Positions 41,577 through 51,322 are shown, counted from the stretch's first letter. The stretch is 51,849 nt of DNA from Chitinophagaceae bacterium (GCA_947456805.1 CANGTN010000010.1:1-51849), one strand, 5' to 3'. The notes: generated by a model not told the origin, from the letters alone. Program-made: numbers and translations.

Positions 41577-43271
41577 TTAAGGCATTCGCTTGTAAAATAC
41601 AAAACCATTCTTTTCATATAACTTCTTCAATTGCGGCATTGCATCAAACTCATGTTTGTTTTGTATTTTCAAAGAAAAATAGGCTGGGTTGTCAATTTTT
41701 CCATGCAACATCCAATCTTTGAATCTGATTTCTCTTATGAAGCTTGTTACAGTATCTCGTCTGTTGGTGTTACCATAAATAATACTATCAATGAGTTGTT
41801 TTTTTGTGGCATTATAAGGTGCCTTTTTAGTATAGTAATACTGCGCATAACTTTTATAGCCCCAGGTTTCAACATAGCAATTTTCATTTTGTCTTGCTTC
41901 AAAAAATTCAATATTCGCACGTTGCGAAATAGCTTCAATCTTAGATGTGAGTATAATAGATGAAAGCAAACAACAAACAGTAACACTGGTAAATAATAAA
42001 GAAGTTTTCAGCTTTACATTCTTTCCACTCAGGTAAAATACAACGCCCATCAACAAAATAATTCCACCAATACCATCCCACCAATACCAATGTACATCTG
42101 CCTGTAAATTGGCTCTTGCAAACACATCATCAATTTTATTTACCCACTTGTCTTTATTCATTAAAACAAAAGGAATTGCAGTTAATAAAATCCCCAAAGC
42201 AAATCCTACAATACCTAATAATATTTGTAAAATAATGTGCAGTTTGAAATCGGTTTTCTTATAAGTGTTGTAAACATAGTATGCAGCTAACGCAGTTAGG
42301 GGAAACCAGCACAACGAAGAATAGTGAACAATTTTCGTTTTAACGATAGAGAATAAAAGCAGTGTTACCCAAAATAAAATCACCATCCATTGTTTAAATA
42401 TTCTTTGTAAAGGGTGAGCAGTTTTGATGAACATGCCTTTCATGAAGAAGATAGATGCCGGAAAACATCCCAATAACAATACCCACCAATGGTAAAAAAA
42501 TGGTTCGCCGTGGTCGGCATCACTTGTACTAAAAATGGCAATTTGCCTTTGTATAAACTCCGAAATAAATCCTGTTCCGTGTTGTATTAAATCTACGCCA
42601 AACCATGCAAAACAAACAAGTAATGAAGAAAGTAAAACCGCAAAAAATTCTTTCAGTTTTATATAAAAATTAAACTGATTTAGTAAAACAAAAACTAGAT
42701 AGGATAGAAGTGAAATGATAATTGCGACCGGTCCTTTGGTTAAAACTGCTAACCCCAAAAAAATGCCGGCATAAAAGGCATATTTTATTCGGACAATATT
42801 TTCTTTGGTAGTTAGAAAATGAAAATAATAAATCCCTAAAAATATAAATAAGTTAAACCACGGGTCTATGATGCCACTTTTGAAATATAAAAATGTAACC
42901 AGTGTTCCTAAGTAAATCATTACCCAAATTCTTGCAAATGTTTCATTAAAAATTCTTTTACCAATTCTGAACAACATGATTAGTGTTATGATTCCACAAA
43001 CTGCATTGGGAAACCTTGCTGCAAAATCATTGATACCAAAAGCTTTCATGCTCAATACCTGCAACCAAAAAAACAAAGGAGGTTTTTCGGTAAAGCGATC
43101 ATAATTAATTTGTACGGAGAAATAATTTCCTGTTACAATCATCTCTCTTGCACTTTCGGCAAAATTGATTTCATCCCAGTCAAACAAATGAACATGTCCA
43201 AGAAATGGAATAAATAATACTACAGCAAGCAGTGCTATTGTCAGCTCATTTTTTAAAATTAATTTCATCAT
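41577..43271 (-). CDS. GT39/ArnT-like membrane glycosyltransferase
   Basis: This 564-residue protein has about ten to twelve membrane segments. The N-terminal loop HLFDWDEINFAESAREMI near residue 30 carries the DxE-like motif (Asp-Trp-Asp-Glu) of GT-C enzymes such as ArnT and protein mannosyltransferases. NYDRFTEKPPLFFWLQ, KPP included, is the second conserved loop. A soluble C-terminal tail of about 110 residues is unusual but common in Bacteroidota members. It transfers a sugar from polyprenyl phosphate to an acceptor in the periplasm, possibly lipid A or a protein. It converges with the family 2 glycosyltransferase gene, which might supply its donor. Confidence 0.85.
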   Translation of the reverse strand: MMKLILKNELTIALLAVVLFIPFLGHVHLFDWDEINFAESAREMIVTGNYFSVQINYDRFTEKPPLFFWLQVLSMKAFGINDFAARFPNAVCGIITLIMLFRIGKRIFNETFARIWVMIYLGTLVTFLYFKSGIIDPWFNLFIFLGIYYFHFLTTKENIVRIKYAFYAGIFLGLAVLTKGPVAIIISLLSYLVFVLLNQFNFYIKLKEFFAVLLSSLLVCFAWFGVDLIQHGTGFISEFIQRQIAIFSTSDADHGEPFFYHWWVLLLGCFPASIFFMKGMFIKTAHPLQRIFKQWMVILFWVTLLLFSIVKTKIVHYSSLCWFPLTALAAYYVYNTYKKTDFKLHIILQILLGIVGFALGILLTAIPFVLMNKDKWVNKIDDVFARANLQADVHWYWWDGIGGIILLMGVVFYLSGKNVKLKTSLLFTSVTVCCLLSSIILTSKIEAISQRANIEFFEARQNENCYVETWGYKSYAQYYYTKKAPYNATKKQLIDSIIYGNTNRRDTVTSFIREIRFKDWMLHGKIDNPAYFSLKIQNKHEFDAMPQLKKLYEKNGFVFYKRMP

Positions 43272-43373
43272 GTAGTATGAGTAATATTGAAAAAGAAAGA
43301 TAAAGAATAATTCACAATCGCAAAATATTTGTCATCAAATTAAAGCATCTTATTGATTACGTGAGTAGTTCCT

Positions 43374-43381
43374 TATTTTTG
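43374..43381 (+). promoter_or_regulatory. -7 element of the polyprenyl synthase gene
   Basis: TATTTTTG matches TAnnTTTG, 16 bases before the ATG at 43398. Confidence 0.5.
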
Positions 43382-43397
43382 TTTAAACAATTTCCGC

Positions 43398-44363
43398 ATG
43401 CATTCCTTTCAAGAATTAGTAAAAGATTTTGCAGATAAATTTAATACGCAACATTTTCCAGAAAGTCCATCTACATTATATGAGCCTGGAAATTATTTTT
43501 TAACGCTTGGCGGAAAAAGAATAAGACCCGTAATGTGTCTGATGGGCAATGAATTGTTTGATACTATTTCTTCCGATGCATACTATGCAGCAACAGCTAT
43601 TGAACTGTTTCACAATTTTACTTTAATTCATGATGATATCATGGATGCTGCTTCACTGAGAAGAGGCATGGAAACAGTACATAAAAAATTTGGTGAAAAT
43701 ACAGCTATCCTCAGCGGTGATGTAATGCTTATCAGATCTTATGATTACTTAAATAAAATTAATCAGCATCACTTGCATCAGGTGTTGTATTTGTTTAATA
43801 GAACAGCAAGAGAAGTATGCGAAGGACAGCAATTAGACATAGATTTTGAAACACAGAATAAAGTTGTGTTAGATGATTACATAAACATGATTGCATTAAA
43901 AACTTCGGTGCTGATTGCAGCTAGTTTAGAAATTGGTGCTGTATTGGGTGGCGCAAGTGAGCGTAATTGCAAGCACATCTATGAATTTGGTAAAAACTTG
44001 GGAATTGCTTTTCAAATTCAAGATGATTATTTAGATGCATTTGGTGATCCTGAAAAATTTGGTAAAGAAGTGGGCGGTGATATCAAACAAAATAAAAAGA
44101 CATTCTTGATGTTACATGCCTTAGATGTTGCAACTCCCGCACAAAAGGAAAAAATTGCTTCGCTGATAAAAGAAAATCCTGCAGATAAAGTGCAGCAAAT
44201 GCTTGCAATTTTTAAAGATTGTAATGTAGCAACATGGGCAAATGATTTGAAAGAGAAATATCTGCAAACTGCCTACAAGCATTTACAGGAAATTGCTGTA
44301 ACTGCTACTCGCAAAAAACCGTTGATGGACTTGGCTGAATTTTTAATAGTAAGAGAATATTAA
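43398..44363 (+). CDS. Polyprenyl diphosphate synthase
   Basis: This 321-residue trans-isoprenyl diphosphate synthase has the first Asp-rich motif DDIMD at residues 79-83 (LIHDDIMDAASLRRG) and the second QIQDDYLDAFGD near 205. GGKRIRPV near 38 and KTSVLIAASLEIGA near 168 are family motifs. Such enzymes chain isopentenyl units onto an allylic primer. The chain length cannot be fixed from sequence alone; in Bacteroidota an octaprenyl- or heptaprenyl-type enzyme for menaquinone or a farnesyl/geranylgeranyl enzyme is usual. The gene has its own promoter. An isoprenoid-synthase-fold relative lies 4 kb downstream. Confidence 0.92.
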   Translation: MHSFQELVKDFADKFNTQHFPESPSTLYEPGNYFLTLGGKRIRPVMCLMGNELFDTISSDAYYAATAIELFHNFTLIHDDIMDAASLRRGMETVHKKFGENTAILSGDVMLIRSYDYLNKINQHHLHQVLYLFNRTAREVCEGQQLDIDFETQNKVVLDDYINMIALKTSVLIAASLEIGAVLGGASERNCKHIYEFGKNLGIAFQIQDDYLDAFGDPEKFGKEVGGDIKQNKKTFLMLHALDVATPAQKEKIASLIKENPADKVQQMLAIFKDCNVATWANDLKEKYLQTAYKHLQEIAVTATRKKPLMDLAEFLIVREY

Positions 44364-44476
44364 AATATTTAAATCTTATTTTTTTTCGGTTCGAAAAGTT
44401 GTAAAATATAGGTTGATAGTACCTATATTAGCAATCAATTGCATAGTAACACACTTCGAATCTAAAATATAATCGC

Positions 44477-46267
44477 ATGTCTAATTCTGTTTTTCGTACC
44501 AAAAAAATTGATAAAATATTAGTGGATGCTGCTGCTCATGAAGCAGGACATTCCACTGGATTGAAACGTATACTTACTTTAAAAGACCTTACTTTTTTTG
44601 GTATTGCAGCCATAATTGGCGCTGGAAGTTTCAGTAGCTTGGGCGGTGCTGTATTTAGTGGCGGACCAGGTGTTGTAATTCTATTTATCATCACTGCAGT
44701 TGCCTGTGCTTTCACAGCATTTTGTTACAGTGAATTTGCAAGTCGTATACCCGTTGCAGGCAGTGCTTACACTTATGCTTATGCAAGCTTTGGTGAATTG
44801 TTTGCCTGGATTATTGGTTGGGCTTTAATCATGGAATATTCTATTGGTAACATTTATGTATCGTATAGCTGGAGTGATTATTTTACTTCTTTTCTTCACC
44901 GCTTCGGACAAATGATTCATATCAATCTTCACTTGCCTGAATATTTGAGTACAAGTTACATGGAAGCAAAACATGCGGTTGCAGAGGGAAGTTTCAACAA
45001 ATCTTTAATCATTGCATGGAATAATGCACCAACTATTGGCGGCTTTAAAATCATTCTTGATTTGCCTGCATTGGTGATTAATTTTCTCATTACTTATTTG
45101 GTTTTTCGTGGAATAAAAGAAAGCAGAAACTTTAGTAATATAATGGTGATTTTAAAAATAGCTGTTATACTAGTTGTAATACTTGTGGGTGGTTATCTCA
45201 TTTTTAATAACGGACTTACTGCAAACTGGATTCCTGCAAATGATGCAGGTTTACGTAGTTTTTTACCCAACGGATTTAGTGGTGTGATGGCAGCCGTAAG
45301 TGGTGTGTTCTTTGCCTATATTGGTTTTGATGCTGTAAGTGTATTGGCTGAAGAAAGTAAAAATCCGCAAAGAGATTTACCAAAAGGAATGATATTGTCT
45401 CTCGTTATTTGTACGGTTATTTATATTTTACTTACACTTGTTTTAACAGGTGCTGTGAACTACAGAAATTTTGATGGCGTTGGAGATCCATTGGCTTTCA
45501 TCTTCGAACCACAAAATTTAAATATTGGTTGGATGCAATTTTTGGTAGCTGTATGTGCAGTGGTTGCAATGACAAGTGTGTTGCTTGTTTTTCAAATGGG
45601 GCAACCCCGTATCTGGATGAGCATGAGCCGTGACGGCTTACTCCCATCAGTATTTCAGAAGATTCATCCTAAGTATAACACACCTTCTTTCTCTACCATT
45701 GTTACCGGTTTTGTAGTAGGTGTTCCTATTTTATTTACTGATAAGACTTTTGTATTAGACTTCACTAGCATAGCAACCTTGTTTGCATTTGTATTAGTTT
45801 GTGGTGGTGTATTACTCATACCAAGAAGGGCTAAAGAAGCAGGAAAATTTCATATTCCGTTTATCAATGGGCAATTTATTTTTCCTGTATTGATATTAGG
45901 TACTCTGGCATTGCTCACATTTACCATAAAAAATAAATTGGGTATTAGTTATGTTGCTGAATTATTAAATGGCGATTTTAAAAATTACACCGATGATGCA
46001 ATGATGAAGGACAAATTATTTTTCACAACAGACATTGCAAAATTATCTACCATTATTTTCTGGATAAGTGCTTTGTTATTAACCTTTGCAGCATTTATAA
46101 AAAAATATTCATTAATACCATTAATGGGCTTAATTACTTGTTTGTATTTACTTACCGGCATGACAACCAGCAACTGGCTTTGGTTCATTGGTTGGCTTGC
46201 AATAGGACTTGTTATTTATTTCATGTATGGCTATAAAAAAAGTAAGTTAGTTTTGGAAAATAATTAA
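44477..46267 (+). CDS. Amino acid permease (APC superfamily)
   Basis: This 596-residue protein has about 12-14 membrane segments. The APC consensus appears in LTFFGIAAIIGAGSFSSLGG near residue 35, where the first helix breaks at the GxG-type motif that binds the substrate. AFCYSEFASRIPVAGSAYTY near 80 is the second. A later FFAYIGFDAVSVLAEESKNP near 285 and GQPRIWMSMSRDGLLP near 378 complete the signature, which is that of the cationic-amino-acid-transporter-like branch. It probably imports a basic or neutral amino acid across the inner membrane. A terminator (46283-46319) separates it from the convergent pruA gene. Confidence 0.93.
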   Translation: MSNSVFRTKKIDKILVDAAAHEAGHSTGLKRILTLKDLTFFGIAAIIGAGSFSSLGGAVFSGGPGVVILFIITAVACAFTAFCYSEFASRIPVAGSAYTYAYASFGELFAWIIGWALIMEYSIGNIYVSYSWSDYFTSFLHRFGQMIHINLHLPEYLSTSYMEAKHAVAEGSFNKSLIIAWNNAPTIGGFKIILDLPALVINFLITYLVFRGIKESRNFSNIMVILKIAVILVVILVGGYLIFNNGLTANWIPANDAGLRSFLPNGFSGVMAAVSGVFFAYIGFDAVSVLAEESKNPQRDLPKGMILSLVICTVIYILLTLVLTGAVNYRNFDGVGDPLAFIFEPQNLNIGWMQFLVAVCAVVAMTSVLLVFQMGQPRIWMSMSRDGLLPSVFQKIHPKYNTPSFSTIVTGFVVGVPILFTDKTFVLDFTSIATLFAFVLVCGGVLLIPRRAKEAGKFHIPFINGQFIFPVLILGTLALLTFTIKNKLGISYVAELLNGDFKNYTDDAMMKDKLFFTTDIAKLSTIIFWISALLLTFAAFIKKYSLIPLMGLITCLYLLTGMTTSNWLWFIGWLAIGLVIYFMYGYKKSKLVLENN

Positions 46268-46282
46268 AAATTAATACGCATA

Positions 46283-46319
46283 AAAAAACCTCATAACTAA
46301 ATAAGTCATGAGGTTTTTT
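46283..46319. terminator. Bidirectional terminator between permease and pruA
   Basis: Perfect 12-bp arms AAAAAACCTCAT (46283-46294) and ATGAGGTTTTTT (46308-46319) lie between convergent genes and serve both strands. Confidence 0.85.
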
Positions 46320-46338
46320 ATTTTATTTTTTACTTCAA

Positions 46339-47970
46339 TTATGCTTCGCCTAAAAATGTATATCTATAATCTGTAGGCGGATTAAATGTTTCTTTAATTG
46401 TTCTTGCACTCAACCATCTATAAAGGTTTAGTGCACTACCAGCTTTATCATTCGTGCCACTTGCCCTTGCCCCTCCAAATGGCTGCTGACCAACAACTGC
46501 ACCCGTTGGCTTATCATTGATATAAAAATTACCTGCTGCATTTCTCAATTTATTTGTTGCTAGTTCTACAGCATATCTGTCTGTAGAAATTACAGCCCCC
46601 GTTAATGCATAAGCCGATGTGCTGTCAACCAAAGTTAATGTTGCTTCAAAATCGTTGGTAGGATAAATATAAATCGTCAGCACCGGTCCAAAAATTTCTT
46701 CACACATCGTGGTGTATTTTGGGTCTGTAGTTTCTATAATTGTTGGTTGAATAAAGTAACCTTCTTTTTTACTGCATTCGCCACCAACGAGTATTGACGC
46801 ATTTTTGCTGCGTTTTACTTTATCTATATAAGTCTTTATTTTATCAAAACTTTTTTCATCAATCACCGCATTGATAAAATTGCTGAAGTCTTCTGTAGAA
46901 CCCATTTTCATACTGTTCACTCCGGTAATTAATTTTTTCTTTACCTGATTGGCAATATTACTTGGTATATAAGCCCTTGATGCAGCACTACATTTTTGTC
47001 CCTGAAATTCAAATGCACCACGCAATAAAGCAGTTGCAACAACATCTGCATCGGCCGATTTGTGCGCAATCACAAAATCCTTTCCTCCGGTTTCGCCCAC
47101 AATTCTTGGATAACTCTTATACAAATGCATGTTCTTACCAATCGTTTCCCACATCGAGTTAAAAACACCTGTACTTCCTGTGAAATGCACGCCGGCAAAG
47201 TCTTTGTGACTAAAACAAACTTTACCAATTGTTGGGCCGTCTACATAAATTAAATTAATTACACCATCAGGCAAACCTGCTTCTTTTAAAATTCGCATAA
47301 ACATTTGTGCCGAGTATACTTGCGTATTTGCAGGTTTCCATACCACCACATTACCACACATTGCAGCGCTCGTAGGCAAATTGCCTCCAATCGCAGTAAA
47401 GTTGAAAGGCGTTACAGCCAATACAAATCCTTCTAAAGGACGCCACTCTAATCGATTGTGCATGCCTGCACCGCTGATAGGTTGTTGTTTATAAATTTCG
47501 CTTAAATAATGCACGTTGAAACGTAAAAAATCAATCAGCTCACAAGCAGCATCAAGCTCGGCTTGCATGGCGTTTTTACTTTGTCCCAACATTGTTGCAC
47601 CATTAATATACGTGCGATATTTTGTTGCCAATAAATCGGCAGCTTTTAAAAATATACCGGCTCTGTTTTCCCAACTCATATTACTCCAGCTTTCTTTGGC
47701 AGCCAATGCAGCCTCAATCGCTTGCTGCACATGCTTTTCATTACCCACATGAAAATATCCAAGTGTATGTTTTATTTCATGTGGTGGACGCATTGCCACT
47801 TTGTTATTGGTACGAACTTCTTTGTTACCAATGTACATCGGTACATCAATTTCATTTGATTTTAATTCTGCAATTGTCTTTTTAAGTGCAATTTTTTCAG
47901 CACTCATTGGTGCATAACTTAATACAGGCTCGTTGGTAGGTAATGGGTAAGAAAAACTTCCTATTCGCAT
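46339..47970 (-). CDS. pruA: L-glutamate gamma-semialdehyde dehydrogenase (P5C dehydrogenase)
   Basis: This 543-residue ALDH-superfamily enzyme oxidises the semialdehyde formed from proline to glutamate. The nucleotide-fold motif is VHFTGSTGVFNSMW near residue 270, with the catalytic Glu in GETGGKD near 295 and the Cys in FQGQKCSAASR near 328. The N-terminal RPPHEIKHTLGYFH and the C-terminal NDKPTGAVVGQQPFGGARASGTN are typical of the PruA branch rather than other ALDHs. No PutA proline dehydrogenase domain is attached, so proline dehydrogenase is a separate gene, not in the window. With HutI and HutG it feeds the glutamate pool, but the genes are far apart. Confidence 0.95.
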   Translation of the reverse strand: MRIGSFSYPLPTNEPVLSYAPMSAEKIALKKTIAELKSNEIDVPMYIGNKEVRTNNKVAMRPPHEIKHTLGYFHVGNEKHVQQAIEAALAAKESWSNMSWENRAGIFLKAADLLATKYRTYINGATMLGQSKNAMQAELDAACELIDFLRFNVHYLSEIYKQQPISGAGMHNRLEWRPLEGFVLAVTPFNFTAIGGNLPTSAAMCGNVVVWKPANTQVYSAQMFMRILKEAGLPDGVINLIYVDGPTIGKVCFSHKDFAGVHFTGSTGVFNSMWETIGKNMHLYKSYPRIVGETGGKDFVIAHKSADADVVATALLRGAFEFQGQKCSAASRAYIPSNIANQVKKKLITGVNSMKMGSTEDFSNFINAVIDEKSFDKIKTYIDKVKRSKNASILVGGECSKKEGYFIQPTIIETTDPKYTTMCEEIFGPVLTIYIYPTNDFEATLTLVDSTSAYALTGAVISTDRYAVELATNKLRNAAGNFYINDKPTGAVVGQQPFGGARASGTNDKAGSALNLYRWLSARTIKETFNPPTDYRYTFLGEA

Positions 47971-48095
47971 GATGTTGATTTTTATTTTGAAAGCGCAAGA
48001 TACTAATTAAGCATTTAGCTGAAAACTTTCAGGTAGTTTAAATTATCAGTAAAGATGCTATTGTCCGAGCAATATAGTTTAATTCGGCTTTCTCG

Positions 48096-48111
48096 GCGTC
48101 GCACACTTGTA
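48096..48111 (+). repeat. Dispersed intergenic repeat, copy 3
   Basis: GCGTCGCACACTTGTA is the exact 16-base core of the repeats at 17381-17400 and 30318-30337. It lies in the divergent gap between pruA and the isoprenoid-synthase-like gene. Confidence 0.65.
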
Positions 48112-48192
48112 TGTTCTGTACAATATTCAGCAAGAACGTCATTTTTACTAATTGCATTGAATTATTTTGTAAGCAATTAGTATCTTTCGGCC

Positions 48193-49185
48193 GTGAATTA
48201 TTTTCAATTATTGTATTATGCTGCAGACTACGGCCGGAGTGCTTTTCAGCAACTTCGCTTCATTCATCATTTTCTGAAACCAATAGTAGATAAGCATTGT
48301 ACCACACTTCAATATCCTTTATCACTAAAAGAAAAAAAGAAAGTTGATTTTTATTATCCATTATTCAATCATATTGTCAATTGCGAAAATTATTTGTGTT
48401 TAAAAGGCAGAAAGCTGTCATTGGATGAGTCCAAACGCCTTGCAATTTTATCGGCAATGGCAACTTTATACGATGATTTAATTGATGAAGAATCCTGGGA
48501 AATAACACAGTATTTTCAAATAGTTGATAAAACATTACCTTTTGATCAATCCACACCAAAAGTGCAACTAATTTTTGCTTTAGACGATGAATTGAAAACT
48601 ATTTGGCAACCAACAACCAATTACAGCAATGCACTAAAAACAGCGATTGAATGGCAGGTAATTTCAACAAAACAATTACAACCAGATATTTCATTGGATG
48701 AAGTTTTATATATCTCTGAAAAAAAATGTGGCTTTAGTTCTTTGTTATGGGCTTCTGTTTTAGATGAATGTTGGACAAAAGAAGAAGAACAATTTATTTA
48801 TCAATCGGGCTTTGTAGGACAAATTGTAAATGATTTGTTTGATGCTTTTAAAGACAGAACAGACGGCGTTTTTACAATTGTAAGAAAAGCAGATACTGTT
48901 CAGAATGCTGCTGCAATTTTCCAAAAGGAATGCACTAGATTACATCAATTGATTCTGCAAACAAATGCTCCGAAACCTTTGCAAATAAAGACAATCAGGC
49001 GAATGGCCTGTATTCATGCATTTGGTTTGGTAAGCTTGGATCATTTGCAACAAACAGAAAATAAATATGTCATCCCTATAAATTGGGATTTGCCTTTACG
49101 TAAAGAACTTGTTACCGATATGGCTTTCTGGAGTAATAAATTTAAGTTGCTGCATTACGCTTGCAAAATGGCAGAATGGCGTTAA
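48193..49185 (+). CDS. Class I isoprenoid-synthase-fold protein, unknown product
   Basis: This 330-residue protein starts at GTG (48193). Two metal-binding motifs of class I isoprenoid synthases are visible. DDLID at residues 94-98 (TLYDDLIDEE) is a DDxxD motif. NDLFDAFKD at residues 213-221 resembles the second Asp/Asn motif of terpene or squalene/phytoene-type enzymes. Both sit in helical segments with the usual spacing of about 120 residues. The N-terminal part looks like no named terpene synthase, so the substrate and product are unknown. It is followed by the GlmU-like and tpiA genes, each about 35 bases apart, and probably starts that operon. A TATCTTTC element lies right before the start codon. 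Confidence 0.68.
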   Translation: MNYFQLLYYAADYGRSAFQQLRFIHHFLKPIVDKHCTTLQYPLSLKEKKKVDFYYPLFNHIVNCENYLCLKGRKLSLDESKRLAILSAMATLYDDLIDEESWEITQYFQIVDKTLPFDQSTPKVQLIFALDDELKTIWQPTTNYSNALKTAIEWQVISTKQLQPDISLDEVLYISEKKCGFSSLLWASVLDECWTKEEEQFIYQSGFVGQIVNDLFDAFKDRTDGVFTIVRKADTVQNAAAIFQKECTRLHQLILQTNAPKPLQIKTIRRMACIHAFGLVSLDHLQQTENKYVIPINWDLPLRKELVTDMAFWSNKFKLLHYACKMAEWR

Positions 49186-49221
49186 TAATTTTTGTTTACT
49201 TAATTTTAGAATTTTATAACT

Positions 49222-50385
49222 ATGGCAATAGTATTATTCGACGTTCACTATCGGGAAAACTTTTTTCCATTTACTGCAACAAAAGCAATTGCTGCAATGC
49301 GTTTTGGTATATTAACAATTCAAGAACGTTGGGAAATGTTATTGAATGATTCCGCATTCATTCAAACAGAAAACTATTTACAAAATTTTTATCCAAAATT
49401 TTCAGACAAAGAACAAATTTGGATTGATGCTTCTATTATTCCAACTCCTCAATTACTCCAGCAAATACAAACATTACAGCCTAATGAAGGAATAGCTGAT
49501 GAACTTGGCTTGATAGCAGGAAAAGCACTAATAGTTAATGGAATACTTGATTTTAAAAACTATAATAATTACTTTAAAAAAGTTCATGTTTCAAATAATA
49601 TAGAACGATTGAAAAATCCGCAACAAATTTTTCAGCAGAATTACTCATTTATAAAAGATGACTTTGCAATCGTTACAAAGAATAAAATCTCTCAAACAAT
49701 CGATACAAGCAATCAAGTTATTTGTCCCGAAAATATTTTTATAGAGGCAGGTGCTCATGTGCAACATACAATTTTAAATGCAAGTACAGGACCTATTTAT
49801 ATTGGTAAAAATGCTTTGATAATGGAAGGCAGTATTATCAGAGGTCCTTTTGCAATGTGTGAAAATGCCGTTGTAAAAATGGGTGCAAAAATTTATGGGG
49901 CAACTACTTTAGGAAAAAATGTTGTAGCCGGTGGAGAAATAAAAAATGCTATTATAAGTGATAATAGTAATAAAGCACATGATGGCTATTTGGGTGATAG
50001 TATAGTTGGCGAATGGTGTAATATTGGTGCAGGAACAAGTAATAGCAATATTAAAAATACCGCAGGCCCTGTAAACCTTTGGAATAAAGCCTCACGGTGT
50101 TTTGAAGATGTAGGAATGAAATGTGGCGTGATGATGGGAGATTATACAAGAGTGGCAATTAATTCATCCATCAATACAGGCAGTTTTTTTGGAGTTTGCT
50201 GCAATGTTTTTGGGGAAGGCTTATTACCAAAAATGATACAAAGTTTTTCATGGGGTAAAGAAAAATATACATTTGAAAAAGCCATTCAACACATTGATAA
50301 TTGGAAGAAATTAAAAGGTTCTTTTTTAACAGAAGAGGAAAAAATAATATTGAAGTTTATCTTTGATAAATCATTAAAAAACTAA
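49222..50385 (+). CDS. GlmU-like nucleotidyltransferase / left-handed beta-helix protein
   Basis: This 387-residue protein opens with IVLFDVHYRENFFPFTATKA, the altered start of the nucleotidyltransferase-like domain found in Bacteroidota GlmU-family proteins. A hexapeptide-repeat left-handed beta-helix follows from about residue 180 (GPIYIGKNALIMEGSIIRGP and similar). Sugar-nucleotidyltransferase and acyltransferase activities are both possible, as in GlmU, but the classic GlmU pyrophosphorylase loop (LAAGxGTRM) is not present, so the N-terminal activity may differ or be lost. It lies in an operon with the isoprenoid-synthase-like gene and tpiA. Confidence 0.83.
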   Translation: MAIVLFDVHYRENFFPFTATKAIAAMRFGILTIQERWEMLLNDSAFIQTENYLQNFYPKFSDKEQIWIDASIIPTPQLLQQIQTLQPNEGIADELGLIAGKALIVNGILDFKNYNNYFKKVHVSNNIERLKNPQQIFQQNYSFIKDDFAIVTKNKISQTIDTSNQVICPENIFIEAGAHVQHTILNASTGPIYIGKNALIMEGSIIRGPFAMCENAVVKMGAKIYGATTLGKNVVAGGEIKNAIISDNSNKAHDGYLGDSIVGEWCNIGAGTSNSNIKNTAGPVNLWNKASRCFEDVGMKCGVMMGDYTRVAINSSINTGSFFGVCCNVFGEGLLPKMIQSFSWGKEKYTFEKAIQHIDNWKKLKGSFLTEEEKIILKFIFDKSLKN

Positions 50386-50418
50386 CCTAACAATCTTAAA
50401 AAATTAAAATCACACATC

Positions 50419-51180
50419 ATGCGCCAACAAATAGCAGCTGCAAATTGGAAAATGAATTGTACCTTACAACAAGCAGAAGAATTATTAAATAAGTTAGCTA
50501 CAGTTAGTGATTTTAATTCAGTAAATAGAATTGTAATTGTTGCTGTTCCGGCTCCGTATTTATTATTGGCAAAACAAAAATTGGCTCATCAAACAAATAT
50601 GTTTGTTGCTGCACAAAATTGTTTCACTAAAAAAAGCGGTGCATATACCGGAGAAATTAGTGCTGAAATGTTACAATCAATGGACATCAATTATGTATTG
50701 ATAGGACATAGTGAACGCAGAGAATATTTTAATGAAAACAACACAATGCTTGCTGAGAAAGTAAATCTTGCATTGGAATACGAGGTTACACCAATTTTTT
50801 GTTGCGGAGAATCATTGTCAATCAGAGAAGCAGGAAATCAAAATGAATTTGTTGCACAGCAACTCAAAGATTCTCTTTTTCAATTATCTGCAGCACAAAT
50901 TGTAAAAGTAGTAATCGCATACGAACCAATCTGGGCAATAGGTACAGGCAAAACCGCAAGCAGTGCACAGGCACAGGAAATGCACCAACATATTCGCAAA
51001 GCACTGGAAATCCAATACGGTTCAAATATTGCTGATGCTGTTTCTGTTTTATATGGTGGTAGTGTCAAGGGAAATAATGCAGTAGAAATATTTTCTCAAC
51101 CCGATGTTGATGGCGGTTTAGTAGGTGGTGCTTCTTTGGTTGCTGAAGAATTTGTTGCAATTATGAATGCTTTGAAATAG
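50419..51180 (+). CDS. tpiA: Triose-phosphate isomerase
   Basis: This 253-residue TIM barrel interconverts dihydroxyacetone phosphate and glyceraldehyde 3-phosphate. The N-terminal AANWKMNCT carries catalytic Lys (NWKMN) near residue 11, the active-site His is in IGHSERREYF near 97, and the catalytic Glu is in VIAYEPIWAIGTG near 168, followed by the flexible loop 6. LYGGSVKGNNA near 214 binds phosphate. It is full length. It follows the GlmU-like gene by 33 bases, so it appears to be the last gene of that operon. Confidence 0.98.
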   Translation: MRQQIAAANWKMNCTLQQAEELLNKLATVSDFNSVNRIVIVAVPAPYLLLAKQKLAHQTNMFVAAQNCFTKKSGAYTGEISAEMLQSMDINYVLIGHSERREYFNENNTMLAEKVNLALEYEVTPIFCCGESLSIREAGNQNEFVAQQLKDSLFQLSAAQIVKVVIAYEPIWAIGTGKTASSAQAQEMHQHIRKALEIQYGSNIADAVSVLYGGSVKGNNAVEIFSQPDVDGGLVGGASLVAEEFVAIMNALK

Positions 51181-51322
51181 AAAGAAAAATTTCATAAATA
51201 CACTGATATCGTTTTCGTAAATAATCTTACAAAACGAGATTTTCTATAAAAAAACTTATGGCTTAATCAATACTTCAATTATCTTCAAGCCCGTTAAATA
51301 ATTATACAAAACTGCTTTCGCC

